The notes under the pieces were generated by a model, which searched no databases, had not been told where the DNA came from, and saw only the letters and a program-made list of their open reading frames with translations. A DNA stretch of 64,000 nucleotides from an uncultured Granulosicoccaceae bacterium (GTDB lineage: Bacteria; Pseudomonadota; Gammaproteobacteria; Granulosicoccales; Granulosicoccaceae), in the NCBI GenBank assembly GCA_937951345.1, contig CALFCF010000051.1, positions 1 through 64,000 on the forward strand, in the 5' to 3' direction. Below are positions 42,399 to 52,305 of the stretch, piece after piece. The position numbers and the translations under genes were made by a program. Position 1 is the first letter of the stretch. Every line of letters starts with the position of its first letter.

Positions 42399-42934
42399 TA
42401 ATCACTGTCCAGACGCTCTTCGGTGTCTCGAATTTCAGCGAGCAGCTTATCCAGAAATTGCCATTCGCGGGCCTTCTCACGCGCTGTTGATAATTCTTCC
42501 AACTGAAAACTGATACGAAACGCTTCTGAGGTTTGTTCGATATGTTGATCGACTTCTTTACGCGCCGCTTGCGCCGCGGTGTAGGGATCTGCTGCTGTCT
42601 CGAGCGATTCAATCGATTCGCGCAATTCCATCTGCATCATCAAAAATTCAGGTGCCATGCGCGTATCAGTTTCCACCGCCAGATCCACGTCTCGACGTTG
42701 CAGAAGATAAATTGCGCGCGACAATGGTTTGGATAAGGTTTGCTCTGCACTGTTGATATGTGCAGCTGCCTGCACAGACCAGCGTTTCTCGGCATCACTG
42801 GCTGACGCGAATTTATCCGGGTGAGTCATTCGTTGCAGCTCACGAAATCTTCGTACTAACTGCACTTCGTCAATCTCGAACTTTTCCTGAAGAGCAAATA
42901 GTTCGAAATAATTACTTGAGAGATCGACCTGCAT
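42395..42934 (-). CDS. hscB: Fe-S assembly co-chaperone HscB
   Basis: A 179-residue J-protein. The J-domain spans about residues 8-75 with the HPD motif in MTHPDKFASASD, which stimulates HscA ATPase; a C-terminal three-helix domain (EFLMMQMELRESIE and onward) binds IscU. The ATG at 42932-42934 with GGGG upstream was preferred over an in-frame TTG at 42955. The stop codon lies within the terminal repeat of the adjacent element, though the length is normal, so the protein is not obviously truncated. Confidence 0.94.
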   Translation of the reverse strand: MQVDLSSNYFELFALQEKFEIDEVQLVRRFRELQRMTHPDKFASASDAEKRWSVQAAAHINSAEQTLSKPLSRAIYLLQRRDVDLAVETDTRMAPEFLMMQMELRESIESLETAADPYTAAQAARKEVDQHIEQTSEAFRISFQLEELSTAREKAREWQFLDKLLAEIRDTEERLDSDY

Positions 42935-43326
42935 CGTGATAGCCCCGTCAACCAAACCGTTTTTAGTTCAACGAATTCAGTTACGTGTTTAGCGTATTCT
43001 GTGATTGTATAGTTTCGCTTGGCATTCAGGTTCCAGATGCCTTCAGCTCTGCGCGCTCGAAGCGTAACGAGCCCACCAGGCTGGATACTAAAACCGAAAA
43101 TAGAGAACAATTTCAGGCAGGGGCACCCTGTCCAGATTCAGCGCCTTCTTGCTGCAAGTTCACTCCAGGTCCACGGTCCACTCCAAGTACATCAAACCCT
43201 TTCGTCACTACCTGTTTTGGCTGCTGGGGTTGGCTGCTGGGTGTGACAATCTATGACCTTGATAACCGTAGATACGGACGAAAGCGGTCACAGAATGGGC
43301 GTGACCGCCGTTTCAAACCCTGCACG
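42935..43326. other. iscA-hscB spacer
   Basis: About 390 bases without a recognisable gene, unusually long for this operon. It holds a strong hairpin near iscA and a 13-base tandem duplication (ttggctgctggg unit, 43217-43242). A promoter for hscB may lie here, but none was clear. Confidence 0.5.
43284..43308 (-). terminator. Strong hairpin after iscA
   Basis: A perfect 8-bp stem GCGGTCAC/GTGACCGC with a nine-base loop begins 18 bases past the iscA stop and is followed by TTTCG on the minus strand. It could be a partial terminator, or a structure that stabilises the iscRSUA portion of the mRNA. Confidence 0.5.
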
Positions 43327-43650
43327 TCACACGTTGAAGGATTCCCCGCACCCGCACTCGTCTTTAACGTTGGGGTTATTGAATTTGAACCCTTCGTTCA
43401 GACCTTCCTTGCCGTAATCAAGCTCTGTACCGTCAAGATAAACCAGACTTTTGTCGTCAACTATGACTTTGACATCACGGTCTTCAAACACATTATCGTT
43501 GGCAGCGACTTCGTCGGCGAACTCAAGCACGTATGCCATGCCTGAGCAGCCAGTTGTCCTGACACCGAGTCGCAACCCGAAGCCCTTACCACGCTTCTCG
43601 AGGTAAGATCTGACGTGCTCAGCAGCAGTTTCAGTTAGCGTAATTGCCAT
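43327..43650 (-). CDS. iscA: Iron-sulfur carrier IscA
   Basis: A 107-residue A-type carrier. The three conserved Cys are in TTGCSGMAY (near 35) and ECGCGESF (near 99-101). ATG at 43648-43650 ([13 protein letters not shown]) matches the family start. IscA binds iron or Fe-S clusters and passes them to [4Fe-4S] targets. It is 40 bases downstream of iscU. Confidence 0.95.
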   Translation of the reverse strand: MAITLTETAAEHVRSYLEKRGKGFGLRLGVRTTGCSGMAYVLEFADEVAANDNVFEDRDVKVIVDDKSLVYLDGTELDYGKEGLNEGFKFNNPNVKDECGCGESFNV

Positions 43651-43690
43651 GCATTTCACCGACGTTCAGCCGGACTCCGGGTAATCCTGA

Positions 43691-44095
43691 TCAAGCTACC
43701 TTTTCAGGATTTTTATCTGATTGCTTCGCTTTGATATCAGCGATGGCCGCAGCGATAGCATCCTCTGCCAATACCGAGCAGTGGATTTTGACCGGTGGCA
43801 ACGCCAACTCATCCGCGATGTCTTTGTTCCTGATTTGTTCAACTTCGTCGATGGTTTTGCCCTTTACCATCTCTGTAACCAGTGAAGAAGATGCGATTGC
43901 CGACCCACAGCCGTAAGTCTTGAACTTGGCATCTTCGATAATGCCATCGTCGTTAACTTTGATCTGCAGACGCATTACGTCTCCACACGCAGGCGCGCCA
44001 ACCATGCCCGTACCGACGTTTGGATCGTCTTTATCCATTGTGCCGACGTTGCGCGGATTTTCGTAGTGATCAAGTACCTTATCGCTATATGCCAT
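43691..44095 (-). CDS. iscU: Fe-S cluster scaffold IscU
   Basis: A 134-residue scaffold. Cluster-binding Cys are in GAPACGDVM (near 37), TYGCGSAIASSS (near 63) and KIHCSVLAEDAI (near 106). LPPVK, the HscA recognition motif, is present just before the third Cys. The ATG at 44093-44095 has AGGGGA six bases upstream; a longer in-frame reading is rejected. IscU receives sulfur from IscS. Confidence 0.96.
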   Translation of the reverse strand: MAYSDKVLDHYENPRNVGTMDKDDPNVGTGMVGAPACGDVMRLQIKVNDDGIIEDAKFKTYGCGSAIASSSLVTEMVKGKTIDEVEQIRNKDIADELALPPVKIHCSVLAEDAIAAAIADIKAKQSDKNPEKVA

Positions 44096-44272
44096 TTTTG
44101 ATTCCCCTGAATTCCTGGATGTTTGATTTTCATCAGCACAGATTATGTAGCCCTGAGTCTTACAGGCCGGGCTCTGCTCTATTAGACAGATGCACCCGGC
44201 CAACAAATTTTCTACATTATACCCTGCTTATGCCTGCACTTATTAAATGACCTGGATTGCTTAGTAGCCTGC

Positions 44273-45496
44273 TCAATGAGCAGCCCACTCCACAGTATCC
44301 AGATCGATACCTTCCTTGTGCATATCCCACAATGGCGATAACGCACGTAGTTTATCGACCGCTTCACGTATTGCGTTGATGGTGAAATCGATCTCTTGTT
44401 CCGTAGTAAACCGCCCTATTGTGAAGCGGATCGAACTATGCGCCAGTTCATCGTTTCTGCCCAGCGCACGCAGTACATAGGATGGTTCAAGACTGGCACT
44501 GGTGCAGGCGGATCCACTGGATACCGCCACATCTTTCAGCGACATGATCAGGCTTTCGCCTTCTACAAAATTAAAGCTGATATTGAGATTACCCGGAATG
44601 CGCTGATCGAAGTCACCATTGAGGTAGATTTCTTCCATGTCCTTGACACCGTTCCAGAGACGATCGCGCAACATTCGGAGTCGCTCGTTTTCAGCCCCCA
44701 TCTCCTCCGACGCCAGACGGAAGGATTCTCCCATCCCGACAATCTGGTGCGTCGCCAGCGTGCCAGAGCGCATGCCACGTTCATGCCCGCCGCCGTGAAT
44801 CTGGGCCTCCAGACGGACACGGGGTTTACGGCGTACATACAGTGCACCGATACCTTTGGGCCCATAGACTTTATGGGCACACAGAGACATCAGATCGACG
44901 TTCATCTTATCGACATCGATTTCCACCTTACCCGGGCTTTGGGCCGCATCAACGTGCAATAGAATTTTTCGCTCACGTGTTATCCGGCCAATAGCTTCAA
45001 TGTCCTGGATTACACCAATCTCGTTGTTGACGTGCATGATCGACACAAGTGTCGTGTCGTCGCGCAATGTGTTTTCGAACTCCTTAAGATCAACCAGCCC
45101 GTTTTCCATCGGATCAAGGTAAGTCACTTCAAAACCATCACGCTCCAGCTGACGGCACGTGTCCAGTACGGCTTTATGTTCCGTTTTAACGGTGACAATA
45201 TGTTTGCCTTTTTTCTGGTTGAATTCAGCAGCACCCTTGATCGCCAGATTATCGGACTCAGTAGCGCCAGATGTCCAGACGATTTCCCGAGGATCAGCAC
45301 AGATCAGATCAGCCACCTGCTTACGCGCAAGTTCTACGGCCTCCTCAGCCTGCCAGCCAAATGGATGCGAACGCGACGCCGGGTTTCCGAAATTACCCTG
45401 CTGCGTCAGGCATTCATACATTTTTTTGGCCACACGCTCATCAACCGGCGTGGTGGCGGAATAATCCAGATAGATGGGGATGTTTAGTTTGCTCAC
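44273..45496 (-). CDS. iscS: Cysteine desulfurase IscS
   Basis: A 407-residue PLP-dependent enzyme. [13 protein letters not shown] opens the protein, [10 protein letters not shown] contacts [16 protein letters not shown] carries the Schiff-base Lys (near 206), and [11 protein letters not shown] carries the persulfide Cys (near 328). The start codon is GTG with an AGGA site upstream. It supplies sulfur for Fe-S clusters, tRNA thiolation and other pathways. Confidence 0.97.
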   Translation of the reverse strand: MSKLNIPIYLDYSATTPVDERVAKKMYECLTQQGNFGNPASRSHPFGWQAEEAVELARKQVADLICADPREIVWTSGATESDNLAIKGAAEFNQKKGKHIVTVKTEHKAVLDTCRQLERDGFEVTYLDPMENGLVDLKEFENTLRDDTTLVSIMHVNNEIGVIQDIEAIGRITRERKILLHVDAAQSPGKVEIDVDKMNVDLMSLCAHKVYGPKGIGALYVRRKPRVRLEAQIHGGGHERGMRSGTLATHQIVGMGESFRLASEEMGAENERLRMLRDRLWNGVKDMEEIYLNGDFDQRIPGNLNISFNFVEGESLIMSLKDVAVSSGSACTSASLEPSYVLRALGRNDELAHSSIRFTIGRFTTEQEIDFTINAIREAVDKLRALSPLWDMHKEGIDLDTVEWAAH

Positions 45497-45621
45497 TTAT
45501 CCTGTAACCTCAATGCCTTTAACTTCTCTGCTCGTAAAATAAAGGTCTACGCCTGCGATGTTTCGATCGCGTGACGCAATACCCGAAAATATGTTCGCTG
45601 GAACTGTTTTACCCCAACGGG

Positions 45622-46194
45622 TTATCCCAACGCTCTTGCCGACAGAGGTCTGTGGTTGTTACTGCCGTCAGTGACTCGCGCTGCGATACCCGGAATCGAA
45701 TCTACGCGTTTCAAATGTTGCTCTTGCTGCGAACTGTGTTGTCCATCAAGACGATTAAGCGGGAAAGATCCTGCTATCCCCGGCGCACGCTCAGCGTGTT
45801 GATCAATCAGGTCCTGTAAAGAGACATTACGTAAAAACTGCTCTAGCTGATGACTGAGGCTTTCCCACAAGTCGTGCGTCAAACACCGGCCATCCGAATG
45901 ACAGTTTTCACGCCCGCCGCAATTGGTCGCATCCACTGACTCATCGACCGCAAAAATTATTTCGGCTACCGCAACGTCGCGCAGAGGGCGCGCAACTCGA
46001 TAGCCTCCGCCGGGTCCACGAGTACTTTTGACGAGTTTATTTTTGCGAAGTTTCGCGAACAGCTGTTCAAGATAGGACAGTGACAGTGACTGTCTCTGCG
46101 AAATCTCGGCAAGTGCGACCGGTTTACCTGCACCGTGCAACGCCAGATCGAGCATTGCCGTGACCGCATAACGGCCTTTAGTTGTCAGTTTCAT
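45622..46194 (-). CDS. iscR: Fe-S cluster regulator IscR
   Basis: A 190-residue Rrf2-family regulator. ATG at 46192-46194 begins the family N-terminus (MKLTTKGRYAVTAMLDLA). A winged helix follows, and CGGRENCHSDGRC (about 92-104) gives the three Cys that bind a [2Fe-2S] cluster. The C-terminal tail of about 30 residues is longer than in E. coli IscR. Holo-IscR normally represses its own operon; a matching site lies upstream. Confidence 0.95.
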   Translation of the reverse strand: MKLTTKGRYAVTAMLDLALHGAGKPVALAEISQRQSLSLSYLEQLFAKLRKNKLVKSTRGPGGGYRVARPLRDVAVAEIIFAVDESVDATNCGGRENCHSDGRCLTHDLWESLSHQLEQFLRNVSLQDLIDQHAERAPGIAGSFPLNRLDGQHSSQQEQHLKRVDSIPGIAARVTDGSNNHRPLSARALG

Positions 46195-46239
46195 TCGACA
46201 CGGATTTACTACGAAGCACAGAGACCATTGGATGTTCAC

Positions 46240-46264
46240 ATAACCAAGTAAACAGGTCAAGTAT
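46240..46264 (-). promoter_or_regulatory. IscR type 1 operator and iscR promoter
   Basis: On the minus strand a 25-base stretch fits the E. coli IscR type 1 consensus at 19 positions by my count, including the ATACTTGAC left half and the GG-TAT right end. Its TTGACC could be the -35, with GAACAT 17 bases downstream as a weak -10. It begins about 45 bases ahead of the iscR start. Confidence 0.65.
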
Positions 46265-46313
46265 TATTGTTCGCGGAAAAGCCGGCGCGAAGGTTCGTGC
46301 GGCAGGCCTTCGA

Positions 46314-47057
46314 TCAATGGGTTCCAGTTCTTTCGTTTAGCGGCAAATTTGAACTATCTCTTTGTTTTTTCAATTCTTTTTCAAGATTTTCAACCACCTG
46401 CTGCAACGTGTTAATTTGTTGTTGCATTTGTTCCATCTCACCATTGGCCGACATCGTCGAAGCATCAACTGCATAGGATTCAAATCCTTCTGAACGCCTG
46501 CTCTGCTGTTTATATTGATCAGCGCAGTCGTCGTTATTAACATCGCGGCACGCCACGATTCGACCCGGTATGCCTACGACGGTAGCACCGGCAGGCACTT
46601 CCTCTAACACAACCGCATTGGACCCGATCCGCGCGTTATCACCGACGGTAAAAGGTCCCAATATTTTGGCGCCTGCCCCTACGATGACATTGTTACCGAG
46701 TGTCGGATGCCGCTTTCCTGGCAGCATAATTCGCCCGCCAAGCGTGACACCCTGATATAGAGTGACATCGTCGCCTATAACTGTGGTCTCACCGATAACT
46801 ACACCGATACCATGGTCGATGAAAAATCGTCTGCCTATCGTCGCACCGGGGTGAATTTCGATCGCAGTCACCCAGCGGGCGAAATAAGAAATGAAGCGCG
46901 CGAACCACTTCAGCTTTTTGTTCCATAGCCAATGATTGATTCGGTGAATAAGAATGGCATGCACGCCGGGGTAGCTGGTCAGTATTTCAAAAACATGACG
47001 CGACGCCGGGTCCCGGTCGAAAACGCAGGTGACATCCTCTTTAATCAGGTTCCACAT
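46314..47057 (-). CDS. cysE: Serine O-acetyltransferase
   Basis: A 247-residue hexapeptide-repeat acetyltransferase. The N-terminal helical part ([19 protein letters not shown]) is followed by a left-handed beta-helix with [21 protein letters not shown] near 74 (catalytic His) and [21 protein letters not shown]. The C-terminal 60 or so residues form a Gln/Glu-rich predicted coiled-coil beyond the usual end. It makes O-acetylserine, the precursor for cysteine, which IscS then uses. ATG at 47055-47057 was preferred over GTG at 47072. Confidence 0.94.
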   Translation of the reverse strand: MWNLIKEDVTCVFDRDPASRHVFEILTSYPGVHAILIHRINHWLWNKKLKWFARFISYFARWVTAIEIHPGATIGRRFFIDHGIGVVIGETTVIGDDVTLYQGVTLGGRIMLPGKRHPTLGNNVIVGAGAKILGPFTVGDNARIGSNAVVLEEVPAGATVVGIPGRIVACRDVNNDDCADQYKQQSRRSEGFESYAVDASTMSANGEMEQMQQQINTLQQVVENLEKELKKQRDSSNLPLNERTGTH

Positions 47058-47138
47058 GCAGGTAAGACTCACTTTTACTGATTAGAACCAGGCTGGCCCG
47101 GCACAATAACCTATTAAACTACTCAAGTATTATAAGGA

Positions 47139-47864
47139 CTATCGGATAGACTTTTCAATAGCTGTCAGCAAACCTCTGACAATCTGAACCTCTGACTGCA
47201 GTATTGAGGCCCGCGAGAACAAGCGTCTGAACCGCTGCATCAATAGACGCGGGTTTGCCGGATCCAGAAAACCCGTGTGTTCAGCAACTTGTTGCAGATG
47301 CGTGTACATATTCTCAACAGCATCGTGGGTTGCCAGCGGTTCTGCGTCACCGGCAACTGCATCAACAGCGCTTGTTTGCAACGCAAACCCGGTTTGACGC
47401 TGCAATTCATACGTCACGATTTGTACGGCACTGGCGAGATTAAGTGAACTGAACGACGGATTAGCCGGAATGACCAATCTGCCGTCACACAGCGCGAGTT
47501 CTTCGTTAGTCAGTCCCGAGCGTTCACGTCCAAACACAATTGCCGTTGGTTGAGCTTCCGACACGATCGATTGCGCAACGTCAGGTAGATTTTTCGGTGC
47601 CCAGTCAAGCGATCTGGCGCGCGCACTCGTCCCAAACACTCTCACCCGGTCGGCGATTGCGTCTTCAAGCGAATCATACACACGCGATTCTGTAAGAATT
47701 TCGTCAGCACCGGAAGCTCTTGCCAGTGCTTCAGCTGTTTTGTATTTGCACGGTCGCACCAATCGCAAATCTTCAAACTGCATGGTTTTCATTGCCCGCG
47801 CAGCTGCACCAATGTTGCCGGCGTGACTGGTTTCGACAAGAACAATGCTTATATCTCGATTCAT
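47139..47864 (-). CDS. trmJ: tRNA (cytidine/uridine-32-2-prime-O)-methyltransferase TrmJ
   Basis: A 241-residue SPOUT-class methyltransferase. IVLVETSHAGNIGAAARAMK near the start, IVFGRERSGLTNEELALCD near 108 and NPSFSSLNLASAVQIVTYEL near 135 form the knotted SAM site. It methylates the ribose at tRNA position 32 using SAM. Between cysE and divergent suhB. Confidence 0.93.
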   Translation of the reverse strand: MNRDISIVLVETSHAGNIGAAARAMKTMQFEDLRLVRPCKYKTAEALARASGADEILTESRVYDSLEDAIADRVRVFGTSARARSLDWAPKNLPDVAQSIVSEAQPTAIVFGRERSGLTNEELALCDGRLVIPANPSFSSLNLASAVQIVTYELQRQTGFALQTSAVDAVAGDAEPLATHDAVENMYTHLQQVAEHTGFLDPANPRLLMQRFRRLFSRASILQSEVQIVRGLLTAIEKSIR

Positions 47865-47962
47865 GTTTTTGTATCGACCGGATTAACCCATTGCACAACT
47901 AAAAAAATTGAAAACACAACAACGCTGCAACAGTTACACTACGTGCTAATTGAGGAATATTT

Positions 47963-48766
47963 ATGCACCCCATGCTAAACATAGGTATTCGCGCTGCTCG
48001 AGCAGGCGCGAATATCATAACCCGAAATATGAATCGTCTCGATACGATCAAGATTGACCAGAAACAACGCAATGATTTTGTTAGTGAGGTCGACCGCGCA
48101 TCTGAAGCCGCTATCATAGAAACACTTCAAAAAGCCTTTCCGGAGCATGCCATCCTGGGTGAGGAAAGCGGGCTTATTGGCGACCCTGATGCCGAGTATC
48201 AGTGGGTCGTCGATCCGTTGGACGGTACAACAAATTTCCTGCATGGCTTTCCGCATATCAACGTGTCGATTGCACTCAAACACAAAGGCAAAACAACACA
48301 AGGCATTGTTTACGATCCGGTCAGCCAGGAGCTATTCACTGCCACACGGGGTGAAGGCGCATCTCTGAACAACAAACGCCTGCGCGTAAGTAAAGTCACC
48401 CGGCTCGAAGGTGCTCTGGTGGGTTACGGTTTTCCAAACCGGGAAGGTGATGACCTCGACACCCATATCCGGATCGTGCGCGAAATGATGGACAGCGTTA
48501 CTGGCACACGGCGCATGGGCGCCTGTGCACTCGACATGGCGTACGTGGCTGCCGGACGTCTCGACGGCTACTGGATTTCAGGATTTTCGGAATGGGATGT
48601 AGCAGCAGGCGCTTTACTAATACGAGAAGCCGGTGGGCTTGTAAACGACTACAACGCTGGTCATGAATATGTCAGCAGCAGCACGCTGGTGTGTGGCAAT
48701 CCGAAAATAGCGCACGGCATGCTACAGATTATTAAACCAGCCGCCGCACACCTTGTGACAGGCTAA
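47963..48766 (+). CDS. suhB: Inositol-1-monophosphatase family protein SuhB
   Basis: A 267-residue Mg-dependent phosphatase. Metal-binding motifs are EESG near 70, WVVDPLDGTTNFLHGFP (about 85-101) and FSEWDVAAGALLIREAGG near 215. In E. coli SuhB also acts in rRNA transcription antitermination. A GAGGA ribosome site precedes the ATG. Divergent from trmJ and convergent with secF. Confidence 0.95.
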   Translation: MHPMLNIGIRAARAGANIITRNMNRLDTIKIDQKQRNDFVSEVDRASEAAIIETLQKAFPEHAILGEESGLIGDPDAEYQWVVDPLDGTTNFLHGFPHINVSIALKHKGKTTQGIVYDPVSQELFTATRGEGASLNNKRLRVSKVTRLEGALVGYGFPNREGDDLDTHIRIVREMMDSVTGTRRMGACALDMAYVAAGRLDGYWISGFSEWDVAAGALLIREAGGLVNDYNAGHEYVSSSTLVCGNPKIAHGMLQIIKPAAAHLVTG

Positions 48767-48827
48767 AATCCTGCAGCCGGCAACCACGCCCGATACATCA
48801 AAATTTTGCCTATACCGCGCGATACGG

Positions 48828-49769
48828 CTATACAACACTTTCCTGATCAGCGCCCTCTTTTTCAACAGGCATCAGGTCTTCACGCGTGATACCTAGTCTA
48901 AGCACAGCTGCACTGGCTATAAAAATCGACGAATAGGTACCCACGACGACACCGACTATCAGGGCAAGCGCGAATCCACTGATTATCTTGCCGCCGAATA
49001 TCAGCAGACACGATAAAACCAGCAACGTCGTTAATGACGTGATAACGGTTCGCGATAGCGTTTGATTGATTGATGTATTAATAACTTCCGCCGGTGAGCC
49101 GCGACGCATGCTACGGAAGTTCTCCCTGATCCTGTCGAACACAACGATCGTGTCGTTCAATGAGTACCCGATCACTGCCAGAATTGCAGCCAGGACAGTT
49201 AGATCGAAATCGAGTTGAAACAACGAGAAAATACCTAGCGTAATGACAACATCATGAACCAGCGCAAGTACAGATCCCACCGAAAACTTCTTTTCAAAAC
49301 GAAACCAGATATAAACAACGATAGCGAAAAGCGCGCTTAATACAGCAAGCCCACCCTGCTCCCGCAAAGCCTCTCCTACCTGCGGCCCCACGAATTCCAC
49401 ACGACGCAGATCAAGCTCACCATCCGTTGTGCCCGCTAGTGATTCGATTACCCGCTGGCTCACTAACGCTTTATCAGCACCCTCTTGCGGGACCATTCGG
49501 ATTAACACATCCTGACTGGAGCCAAAGTTTTGCACCGATGCATCGGGAAACTGGGCTGTGGCCAGCGCTTCGCGGATAACAGTCAGATCGGCTGCTTGCG
49601 GGTATCCAACTTCTACGATGTAGCCACCAGTAAAATCGAGTCCGAAGTTCAAGCCCCGGATCAGCAGAATAAGCAGTGACAGAATGACCAATGCGCCTGA
49701 CATTATCCAGGTGGATCGGGTCAATCCCATGAAATCGATTTTCGAATTGTGTATCAGGTTTCGCATCAT
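48828..49769 (-). CDS. secF: Protein translocase subunit SecF
   Basis: A 313-residue inner-membrane protein with six spans. An N-terminal span is followed by a periplasmic loop (about 40-130), then five spans including GYSLNDTIVVFDRIREN near 205, the family motif. With SecD it uses the proton gradient to complete protein export. Directly downstream of secD. Confidence 0.96.
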   Translation of the reverse strand: MMRNLIHNSKIDFMGLTRSTWIMSGALVILSLLILLIRGLNFGLDFTGGYIVEVGYPQAADLTVIREALATAQFPDASVQNFGSSQDVLIRMVPQEGADKALVSQRVIESLAGTTDGELDLRRVEFVGPQVGEALREQGGLAVLSALFAIVVYIWFRFEKKFSVGSVLALVHDVVITLGIFSLFQLDFDLTVLAAILAVIGYSLNDTIVVFDRIRENFRSMRRGSPAEVINTSINQTLSRTVITSLTTLLVLSCLLIFGGKIISGFALALIVGVVVGTYSSIFIASAAVLRLGITREDLMPVEKEGADQESVV

Positions 49770-49783
49770 ATTGACTCGTGAAT

Positions 49784-51640
49784 CTAGATAGCGAGCTTGG
49801 CGCCGCGTTTATTGCCGTATACCAGATTAACAAGCGCTCTAGTGCCGAGTATCGCTGTAAACATCGATGTCAAAATACCGATGGACAACGTAACCGCAAA
49901 CCCCTTGATCGGGCCTGTGCCCAGACTGAAAAGGACGATAGCAGCAATAAGCGTCGTGATGTTCGCGTCAGCAATGGTCGAAAAGGCCTTCTCATAACCG
50001 GCGTCAATAGCTTTCTGTACGGTACTGCCCGCCCGGATTTCTTCACGTATCCGTTCGAATATCAAGACGTTGGCATCCACAGCCATACCGGTTGTTAAAA
50101 CTATTCCGGCAATCCCGGGCATCGTCAATGTCGCCTGCAGGGTCGACAGAACGGCCACAATTAAAATCAGATTGACGACAAGTGCAGCACCAGCGATCAA
50201 ACCAAAAACTCGGTAGTACCAGGCCATAAATATCAATACAAGCACCAAACCGGCTACAGCGGACAGGAACCCCTGGCGAATATTGTCAGCACCCAGACTG
50301 GGGCCGACAGTCCGCTCTTCTACAATTTCAACGGGGGCTTTGAGCGCACCTGCACGCAGCAACAGCGCAAGATTGGCCGCCTCATCTGCGCCGAGTCCAG
50401 TGGTTTGAAAGCGATGGCTTAATACGTCACGGATAGTCGCCGAGTTGATAACCTCTTCAACTCGTTCAGTTACTTTGACACGTTCACCATCGACTTCTTT
50501 GTAGTCAATCAGATTTTCGATATACACAACAGCCATCAGATTACCAACGTTCTCAGCAGTGACTGCCTGCATACGCCTTGCACCTTTGCCGTCAAGATTT
50601 ACAAAAACAGCGGGAGTACCCGACTGCTGATCAATACCTGAAGATGCGTCCTTAATCTGGTCGCCAGTGACAATAATATCCTGGCTGAGCAATATTGGTG
50701 CGCCATCCAGACGCTGTGTGTACAGCCGTGATCCAGCCGGTGCGGTTCCTGAATTACCAGCTGCGTACCAATCAGCAGCGGTCCCCTCGACCAGCCGGTA
50801 TTCAAGTGTTGCGGTAGCTCCAAGTATTTCACGCGCTCGCGCCGGGTCCTGCACACCGGGCAGCTGAATAACAATTTGTTCAAGCCCTTGTTGCACGACG
50901 ATAGGTTCTGCAACCCCTAATTCGTTAACACGGTTTCTGAGAGTGGTAATGTTTTGCTGAAGCGCCGCTCGCTTTTCTTCATCCGCCGCCAGTTCAGTTA
51001 ATTTGGCATCAATGTAGAAGAATTCACCTTCCTCACGGGTATCAAAATCAAGGTCGAATGCATCGCGGCGAAATACCTCATACATTTCATCACGCTGTTC
51101 GGCTGACCTGAAACGCGCGCTTATTCTGTCGTTTCTATGTCCAACTGATACGCCACGGATACGCTGCTCGCGTAAATCCCTGCGCCAATCACTTACATAA
51201 CGCTCTTCAGCCGATTTGATGGTGGCTTCCATATCCACCTGCATCAGAAAGTGCACGCCACCACGCAAATCCAGTCCAAGATACATCGGTTTAGCAAAGC
51301 TGCGTAACCAGGCAGGTGCCGCCGAAACCAGATTCATCGCGATGATATTCTGGCGGGATTCCAACGCATTATCGATCGCATCACGTGCCTTTAACTGGTC
51401 ATCATCACGCGTAAACAGGGCCAGCAGTCGGTTGTCATCCTCGCGTAATTCAACGTCGCTGAGTCCAGCCTCTTTCAGGGCCTCAACCACAGTAAATCTC
51501 ACGGATGGATCAAGCTGCCCGTCCCGGGGTGTTACCTGGACTGCTTTGAAATCACCAAAAAGATTTGGCAAGGCAAACAGGAACCCGGCGAGTAATACCA
51601 CCGCAAGCAAAACATATTTCCAGAGAGGATACTTATTCAT
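49784..51640 (-). CDS. secD: Protein translocase subunit SecD
   Basis: A 618-residue inner-membrane protein. One N-terminal span is followed by a large periplasmic region with LGLDLRGGVHFLMQVD near 118 (P1 domain) and five C-terminal spans with TTGMAVDANVLIFERIREEIR near 525, holding the Asp needed for proton coupling. It lies between yajC and secF, 14 bases before secF. Confidence 0.97.
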   Translation of the reverse strand: MNKYPLWKYVLLAVVLLAGFLFALPNLFGDFKAVQVTPRDGQLDPSVRFTVVEALKEAGLSDVELREDDNRLLALFTRDDDQLKARDAIDNALESRQNIIAMNLVSAAPAWLRSFAKPMYLGLDLRGGVHFLMQVDMEATIKSAEERYVSDWRRDLREQRIRGVSVGHRNDRISARFRSAEQRDEMYEVFRRDAFDLDFDTREEGEFFYIDAKLTELAADEEKRAALQQNITTLRNRVNELGVAEPIVVQQGLEQIVIQLPGVQDPARAREILGATATLEYRLVEGTAADWYAAGNSGTAPAGSRLYTQRLDGAPILLSQDIIVTGDQIKDASSGIDQQSGTPAVFVNLDGKGARRMQAVTAENVGNLMAVVYIENLIDYKEVDGERVKVTERVEEVINSATIRDVLSHRFQTTGLGADEAANLALLLRAGALKAPVEIVEERTVGPSLGADNIRQGFLSAVAGLVLVLIFMAWYYRVFGLIAGAALVVNLILIVAVLSTLQATLTMPGIAGIVLTTGMAVDANVLIFERIREEIRAGSTVQKAIDAGYEKAFSTIADANITTLIAAIVLFSLGTGPIKGFAVTLSIGILTSMFTAILGTRALVNLVYGNKRGAKLAI

Positions 51641-51817
51641 GTTCCGTTAGTGACCATCGAAAAACATGGCAAACGAGTGAAAACTACTGCCATTGCTGTG
51701 ATTGAAGACAGCAATCATTGCACCGTATTCCTGATCCCTTGCTGAAAGCGGCAATATTCTATGAAGGCGAATTCTGCCCTATCAGATAAAGATCGGTTTC
51801 CTGCTTAACTTTTTACA

Positions 51818-52153
51818 TCAAAGGGTCTTCAAAGTTCCCTTAGGCAGGAGTGTCGCAACGGCCTGTTTCTGCACGTTCACTTCAACGTTATCAGCGACCT
51901 TGATGCTGATAAAAGCATCATGCACCTTGGAAATTGTGCCGCCAAGACCACCATTGGTCACTATTTCATCGCCCTTTTTCAACGCTCCCACCATAGCCGC
52001 ATGCTCTTTCACGCGCTTTTGCTGCGGGCGAATAAACAGAAAATACATCACCGCCAGCATCAACAGCAGCGGCAGAAACGTCAGTAATCCGCCACCAGCG
52101 GGGCCAGCAGCCTGAGCATGGGCCGGGGAAATGAAGAAATCTAGTAGGTTCAT
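51818..52153 (-). CDS. yajC: Preprotein translocase accessory subunit YajC
   Basis: A 111-residue protein with one membrane span (LTFLPLLLMLAVMYFLFIRPQQKR, about 23-45) and a cytoplasmic domain with GDEIVTNGGLGGTISKV. It associates with SecDF. Standard position between tgt and secD. Confidence 0.95.
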   Translation of the reverse strand: MNLLDFFISPAHAQAAGPAGGGLLTFLPLLLMLAVMYFLFIRPQQKRVKEHAAMVGALKKGDEIVTNGGLGGTISKVHDAFISIKVADNVEVNVQKQAVATLLPKGTLKTL

Positions 52154-52305
52154 TTGGAATCACTCGCTGGATTGTCAGAAAAGCCTGTGAGATGACAGGT
52201 TGGGTATTCCTTACTTGTCGACCAACCGACTTTGGTAAAACCCGGAAATATCACAGCCGCGCATTATGCCACAGTTGGTGGCGACCTCCTGCAAACGCAT
52301 GTTGG

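Noticed and set aside
42985-43545. 186-codon plus-strand frame across the iscA-hscB spacer
   Set aside because: Its second half is the antisense of iscA and the rest has no family resemblance.
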